Shown here one piece after another: positions 59,902-64,000 of a DNA stretch of 64,000 bases. Origin of the DNA: Variovorax sp. PBL-H6 (GTDB lineage: Bacteria; Pseudomonadota; Gammaproteobacteria; Burkholderiales; Burkholderiaceae_C); contig NZ_LR594659.1 of the NCBI RefSeq assembly GCF_901827155.1, forward strand, positions 3,162,001 to 3,226,000, given 5' to 3'. Position 1 is the stretch's first letter. Every line of letters starts with the position of its first letter. Below the pieces are notes generated by a model. That model searched no databases. It saw nothing but the letters and a program-made list of their open reading frames with translations, and was not told the origin of the DNA. The position numbers were made by a program, and so were the translations under genes.

Positions 59902-61158
59902 ATGAAGAAGACGATCCTGGCTTCGGCCCTGACAGTTGCGTTCGGGTTCAGCGGTACGGCGCTCGCCAACGACTCGGACCGACTCTCGCTTCAATTGACC
60001 GGCGAGGGCGACAACACGAGCACTGCCACAAGTACCAGCACGAGCACCAGCACACGAACGAGCACGCGGACCGACAGCAGCACCAACAAGGACTCGGGTG
60101 ACGCTTATGCCAACGCCACGCGCTCGGCGGCGCTCAACAACGGCTCCACCGGCACCTTCAGCAACGCCTTCAACGTGACGAAGGCCACGGCAAGCAGCAA
60201 CCTCAGCGGCGCGGTGACCGGCAACAGCATCTACGGCATCGGCAACCAGGCCCTCAACGTCGGCTCGGCTGCAGGCGGCACCGGCAAGGGCGGGTACGGC
60301 GGCGTAGGCCGCGGCGGCACAGCCAATGGAAGCGGCCAGGGCGGCAACGGCGCGGTCGGCAACGGCGCGGTCGGGGCTGCGGGCGGCACCGCGTCCAACG
60401 GCGCGATCAATCATGGCAGTGCGACCAATGGGAATGCCCGCGCGGGCAACGGCGGCTGGGGCGACGGCGGCGGCGCCAACGGCCTGAATGCCAGCGGCTT
60501 CGTGCGCGCGAACGGCGCCAGCGGTGGCGACGGTGCCGCGGATGCCGCGGCGGCAGGAGGCAGGGGCGGCTCCGGCGGCTCGTCCGGCAATGCGAATGCC
60601 AGAGGCGGATCGAGCGGCCGTGCGGGCGGTGGCGGCGGAACCAGCGGCACGGCCGATGCAACCGGCGGCACGACGGGCGCAGGCGGCGCGGGCGGTGCAG
60701 GCAATGCGGCTTCGTCGGCGTCGGCCGGCGCGGGCGGCGCAGGCGGTGCGGGCGGCACGGCGACCAGCACCAACAGCGGCAGCCGCACGGCGGGCGCCGG
60801 CACCGGCGGCGCCGGTGGCGCGGCGACCAACGGCAGCGCCACCAACGGCAGCGCCAGCAACGGCAACAACACCGCGGGCAGCGGCGGCTCGGGCGGCAGC
60901 GGCACGGGTGGTGCAGGCGGCGCTGGCAGCGGCGGCACGAACACAGCGGCGGGCGGCACCGGCGGCGTGGGTGAAGGCGGCACGGGCGGCGCGGGCGGGA
61001 CCAACACGGTCAACGCCGGCACCTTCAACATGTCGAACACCATGACCAGCGTCGGGCAGTCGGCGGCCGGCATCATGATCGCGAACCAGAACAGCGGCCT
61101 CTCGTCGCTGGTCCAGCAGAGCGTGAATGTGCAGGCCAACCTGTCCGTGGGACGTTAG
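59902..61158 (+). CDS. Secreted Gly-rich, low-complexity fibre-like protein
   Basis: 418 residues. Signal peptide (MKKTILASALTVAFGFSGTA, cleavage near ALAN), then a Ser/Thr run at about 39-60, an Asn/Ser/Ala-rich part to about 125, and about 240 residues of GGAGG/NGS-type repeats with Asn scattered through. The last 40 residues are not repetitive: SVGQSAAGIMIANQNSG and LVQQSVNVQANLSV, Gln/Asn-rich amphipathic strands like amyloid subunits. Taken with the FapF-like porin and C39 peptidase it is the likely fibre subunit, analogous to FapB/FapC but not clearly homologous. ATG 59902 follows GGAGA. Confidence 0.65.
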   Translation: MKKTILASALTVAFGFSGTALANDSDRLSLQLTGEGDNTSTATSTSTSTSTRTSTRTDSSTNKDSGDAYANATRSAALNNGSTGTFSNAFNVTKATASSNLSGAVTGNSIYGIGNQALNVGSAAGGTGKGGYGGVGRGGTANGSGQGGNGAVGNGAVGAAGGTASNGAINHGSATNGNARAGNGGWGDGGGANGLNASGFVRANGASGGDGAADAAAAGGRGGSGGSSGNANARGGSSGRAGGGGGTSGTADATGGTTGAGGAGGAGNAASSASAGAGGAGGAGGTATSTNSGSRTAGAGTGGAGGAATNGSATNGSASNGNNTAGSGGSGGSGTGGAGGAGSGGTNTAAGGTGGVGEGGTGGAGGTNTVNAGTFNMSNTMTSVGQSAAGIMIANQNSGLSSLVQQSVNVQANLSVGR

Positions 61159-61242
61159 GGGAGAGAGCGGAGGACTTCCGCGCGGCCCGCAGCGAACCTG
61201 CGGCCGCGCGGACGTTTGCCCCTGGTCCACCGGAGAGACATC

Positions 61243-61590
61243 ATGAGACCCATCGCACTCTCCCGATCCGCCGGCGCGATCCTGCTGGCCTTCGTGCTCG
61301 CGGCTGCCGCTGCGGCGCAGCCATCGGTGGCGCCGAAGGAGACGGGTGCGCCCTGGAAGCCGGTGGACGCCAAGGCGCTCGACAAGTACCGAGGCGGGCA
61401 GGCGGTCAGCAACGAAATGGAACTGACCGGCGTCACGGCCGGCAACGCGGCGCACAACGTCGCGACCGGCAACAACGCCATCAGCTCGGGCTCCTTCGCC
61501 AACATGAACGGCCTGCCGGTGGTGATCCAGAACACCGGCGCCAATGTGCTGATCCAGAACGCGGTCATCCTGCACCTGCAGATGAACTGA
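61243..61590 (+). CDS. Small secreted protein with LDKYRGG motif, Fap-like locus
   Basis: 115 residues. Signal peptide to about residue 26, then a short polar leader ending LDKYRGG (residues 46-52). The rest is Asn-rich: ELTGVTAGNAAHNVATGNN and VIQNTGANVLIQNAVILHLQ, possibly beta-forming. The second small protein of the operon has the same LDKxRGG. A GG after a leader is what C39 peptidases cut, and one is encoded 10 bases downstream. GGAGAGA lies before ATG 61243. Role as minor fibre subunit or adaptor is inference. Confidence 0.65.
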   Translation: MRPIALSRSAGAILLAFVLAAAAAAQPSVAPKETGAPWKPVDAKALDKYRGGQAVSNEMELTGVTAGNAAHNVATGNNAISSGSFANMNGLPVVIQNTGANVLIQNAVILHLQMN

Positions 61591-61600
61591 GGAAGCGGCG

Positions 61601-62281
61601 ATGCGCAGCCAACTGCTCGCCCTCGCCCTTCTCGCCGCTGCCGGCCCGGCCGCGGCACAGCTCGCACACCTGCCGGCGATGGGCTCGGGCGACGTCATCA
61701 TGCCGGTCACCAGCATGCGCCAGGCGCGGCTGGCCAGCACGCTGCTCCAGAAGTACGACTTCTCTTGCGGATCAGCCGCGCTTGCGACCCTGCTTACCCA
61801 TCACTACGGCTACCCGGTTACGGAGCAGGTGGTGTTCGAACAGATGTACATGCGCGGCGACCGGCAGAAGATCCATCGCGAAGGCTTCTCGCTGCTCGAC
61901 ATGAAGAACTTCCTGGCCGGGCGCGGCTTTCAAGCCGATGGGTTCGAGCAGCCGCTCGACAAGCTCAACGAGGCGCGCGTTCCCGCGATCGTGCTGATCA
62001 ACGAGAACGGCTACCACCATTTCGTCGTCGTCAAGGGCGTGCAGCGCGACCGGGTGCTGATCGGCGACCCGGCCCAGGGCACGCGCGCGATGCGACGCGA
62101 AGCCTTCGAGGCGATCTGGAAGAACGGCCTGCTGTTCGTCATCCACAACCGGATGGAAATGGCGCGCTTCAACCTCGCGGCTGACTGGCGCGTCGCGCCG
62201 CGCGCGCCGCTGGGCAACGGCGTCAATCGCGATGGCATGGCGGGCATCGCCCTGCCCAAGCTGGGACCGGGGGAATTCTGA
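61601..62281 (+). CDS. Periplasmic C39-like cysteine peptidase (FapD-like)
   Basis: 226 residues. Signal peptide with cleavage near residue 20 (PAAAQ). Catalytic Cys56 in YDFSCGSAALATLL, His139/140 in NGYHHFVVVKG and Asp156 in IGDPAQGTR match the C39 peptidase triad. It lacks the membrane and ATPase domains of bacteriocin exporters, as FapD does. It lies between two small proteins with a GG motif. GAGGAAG precedes the ATG. Confidence 0.8.
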   Translation: MRSQLLALALLAAAGPAAAQLAHLPAMGSGDVIMPVTSMRQARLASTLLQKYDFSCGSAALATLLTHHYGYPVTEQVVFEQMYMRGDRQKIHREGFSLLDMKNFLAGRGFQADGFEQPLDKLNEARVPAIVLINENGYHHFVVVKGVQRDRVLIGDPAQGTRAMRREAFEAIWKNGLLFVIHNRMEMARFNLAADWRVAPRAPLGNGVNRDGMAGIALPKLGPGEF

Positions 62282-62769
62282 TGCCGACCGCCGCGTCTCT
62301 GCTGCTGTGCACCCTGCTCGGCACGGCCGCAGCCCTGCCGGCGCGGGCCGACGCTGTGTGGATGGCGGTGAGCAACCGGACCCTGGACAAGCAGCGAGGC
62401 GGTTTCGAGGTCGGCGCCGGACTGCTGGTCAGCTTCGGCATCACGCGCGCCGTCTATGTCAATGGCGACCTGGTGACCCAGACCTCGCTCAACTTCGGCC
62501 GCGTCGCCGACCTCACGCCGGCTCAGGCGACGCAGCTCGCGCGGCAGATGACGGCGCTCAACCTGGTCCAGGTCGGGCCGCGCAACAGCGTCGCGCCGGA
62601 CGTGCTGGCCAACGGCACGGGCACCATCATCCAGAACACGCTGAACAACCAGCGCATCGTGAACCAGACCGTGATCAACGCCCGCAGCAACGCGGCGGGC
62701 ATGATCAAGAGCCTCAACACCCAGCACACATTGAGCGATGCACTGAACCGCTCGGCGGCGGGGCGCTAG
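62281..62769 (+). CDS. Second small secreted LDKxRGG protein, Fap-like locus
   Basis: 162 residues, sharing one base with the C39 peptidase stop. Signal peptide to about residue 23, then LDKQRGG at residues 35-41, VGAGLLVSFGITRAVYVNGD, and an Asn-rich end (IIQNTLNNQRIVNQTVINAR) echoing the IQN motifs of the protein at 61243. I recall similar proteins as unnamed neighbours of C39 peptidases. It could be a nucleator or a fibre subunit. Confidence 0.68.
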   Translation: MPTAASLLLCTLLGTAAALPARADAVWMAVSNRTLDKQRGGFEVGAGLLVSFGITRAVYVNGDLVTQTSLNFGRVADLTPAQATQLARQMTALNLVQVGPRNSVAPDVLANGTGTIIQNTLNNQRIVNQTVINARSNAAGMIKSLNTQHTLSDALNRSAAGR

Positions 62770-62776
62770 CCTCCTG

Positions 62777-63238
62777 CTACCAGCCCCAGAGCAGCCGCCG
62801 CGCGATCCAGCCCGTGGTGCCGCGGGCAAGGCGCACCTTGACCCACTCGCCACGGCGCTGCAACGTGCGCAGTACGTCGCCATAACGCGCTTTGCCAATG
62901 ATGCGACCTCGCGTGCTCGGCGTACCGCGCAAGTTTGCGACGCTCGCCGTCACGATGTGGTGGGGCGTTCGTTTCGTGCGGGAGCTCAGTACCCACGCCC
63001 GATCGTTCTCGAAGTCGCGAACCCGCAGCCAGGCACCTCTGCGGCCAATGACTTCGAGCGGATAGCCGCGACTCACGATCCAGGCCGCTTCGTAGCGCCT
63101 GCCGGGAGCGCTGCGCAGGTTCACTTCGTCGCGCGCTGCGCTGACCATCTCGCGAGCCTGCGCCGCCAGCGGCAAGGCAAGCGACAGGAGTGCGAGGAAG
63201 GCAAGAAGGAGTGCGGGCAGGCGACGGGTGTCGATCAT
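62777..63238 (-). CDS. Secreted protein with two SH3b domains
   Basis: 153 residues from ATG 63238. Signal peptide (ending AAQA), then two bacterial SH3 repeats: VNLRSAPGRRYEAAWIVSRG with WLRVRDFENDRAWV, and VANLRGTPSTRGRIIGKARYG with WVKVRLARGTTGWI. SH3b domains bind cell wall or peptides in the periplasm. It faces the Fap-like operon tail to tail with a seven-base gap. Confidence 0.88.
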   Translation of the reverse strand: MIDTRRLPALLLAFLALLSLALPLAAQAREMVSAARDEVNLRSAPGRRYEAAWIVSRGYPLEVIGRRGAWLRVRDFENDRAWVLSSRTKRTPHHIVTASVANLRGTPSTRGRIIGKARYGDVLRTLQRRGEWVKVRLARGTTGWIARRLLWGW

Positions 63239-63358
63239 TCGGTGGAGTCCTTTTCCGGAGGTGTAGAGAAGAAAGATGCAGACAGGCCGCATCGCGCGGC
63301 CAGCCTCTTCAGGGCGTCGTCACCCGCGAAAGTTCCGGCGGATGACTGCGGGAAATCC

Positions 63359-64000
63359 TCAATCCGCGCCCAGCGCCCTGCACAGCGCATGCAGGTCGGG
63401 CACGATCAGATGCGGCCGCGCGCCGTGTTCCCAGGGCCGCTCCTCGCGCACCAGCCAGGCGGCCTGCATGCCCGCGCCGAGGGCGCCTACCACGTCCAGG
63501 GCGGCATCGTCGCCCACATGCAGCACGTGCTCCGCAGGCAACCCGATCGAAGCCGCAGCGGCGCGGAAGATGGCCGGGTGCGGCTTGCCGCTGCCGAACT
63601 CGCGTGCACTGAAGGCAGCGCGAAACCAGGGCCCGACACCGGTCAGATGAACATCGGCATTCCCGTTGGAAATCGCCACCAGCGGGTAGCGTTCGCTGAG
63701 CCACTCGAGCGCGGGCAAGGCGTCGTCGTAGAGCGTCACGCGCTGGCGCTCGGCGAAGAAAAGGTCGAAGGCCGGGTCAGCGAGCGCCGGGTCCTCGTGC
63801 GCGCGCTTCAGCGCAGTGCGGATGGATTCGCGGCGCAGCGCGCTCAGGTCATGCGCCAGGTCGGAGCGCTCCTTCTCGGTGGCCTCGCGCAGCTCGCGCA
63901 GCACGCCGGGCGTGATGAGCAGGTTCGCAGTCTTGGGCGCCTCGCGCAGCAGCCATTCGTGCAGTGCGCGCTCGGCGCGCTCGATGGTGGGCCAGATGGG
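63359..64000 (-). CDS. HAD-superfamily hydrolase, N-terminus beyond the window
   Basis: The frame is open from 63359 to the window edge with no start in view; an internal ATG at 63904 is not the true start. VAISNGNAD (motif II), GKPHPAIFRAAA (motif III Lys) and HVGDDAALDVVGALGAG (motif IV) fit the YigB/YjjG-like HAD phosphatases. Motif I (DxDxT) must lie outside. Substrate unknown. Confidence 0.85.
   Translation of the reverse strand, partial: PIWPTIERAERALHEWLLREAPKTANLLITPGVLRELREATEKERSDLAHDLSALRRESIRTALKRAHEDPALADPAFDLFFAERQRVTLYDDALPALEWLSERYPLVAISNGNADVHLTGVGPWFRAAFSAREFGSGKPHPAIFRAAAASIGLPAEHVLHVGDDAALDVVGALGAGMQAAWLVREERPWEHGARPHLIVPDLHALCRALGAD

Noticed and set aside
60280..61010. 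Dense GGCGGC-type DNA repeats that could be taken for a CRISPR or satellite array
   Set aside because: The repeats are in-frame codons of a Gly-rich protein, lack fixed repeat/spacer lengths, and no cas genes are near.

Overview
The window looks like chromosome of a high-GC beta-proteobacterium of the Burkholderiales, most likely Comamonadaceae close to Variovorax. This is inferred from codon use, the sulfate-assimilation order cysI-DUF934-cysH-cysD-cysN, a small Trp-rich protein, the hpnCDE trio and the tig-clpP-clpX-lon block. No database search was possible, so family names rest on motifs and recall.

Layout. (1) 1-6307 is an accessory island with visibly lower GC. It holds two gene pairs, each a CesT-like type III secretion chaperone followed by a large effector-like protein, plus the tail of a third effector-like gene at the left edge. 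All three share one C-terminal domain. One copy is split by a single-base frameshift. The island surrounds a high-GC ParA-like ATPase gene, with a degenerate copy of that gene's 5' end on one side and of its 3' end at the junction with dsbB. (2) 6277-16000 holds dsbB, a sulfate ABC transporter with two binding proteins, serine acetyltransferase and two flavin enzymes. (3) 16040-24245 holds yggX, mnmC, a transglutaminase-like protein, a LexA-box micro-ORF, argP/argO, hemolysin III, an extensin-like protein and an MFS transporter. (4) 24300-31700 holds the sulfate reduction operon, fdxA, a ferredoxin-NADP reductase and a PAP2 protein. (5) 31700-42500 is central metabolism: cytochrome c, acs, fumC/fumA, murI. 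(6) 42519-49073 holds four tRNAs and lon-clpX-clpP-tig. (7) 49185-53544 is an RND efflux pump. (8) 53647-56662 is squalene synthesis, hpnCDE. (9) 56596-62769 is a Fap-like surface-fibre locus: a sigma-54 activator and a FapF-like porin on one strand, and on the other a Gly-rich fibre-like protein, two small secreted proteins and a C39-like peptidase behind a clear -24/-12 promoter. (10) The right edge has an SH3 protein and a truncated HAD hydrolase.

Two places are the best candidates for undescribed biology. One is the chaperone/effector island, whose effector family I do not recognise. The other is the sigma-54-controlled Fap-like locus, where both small secreted proteins carry an LDKxRGG motif that a neighbouring C39 peptidase could cut.
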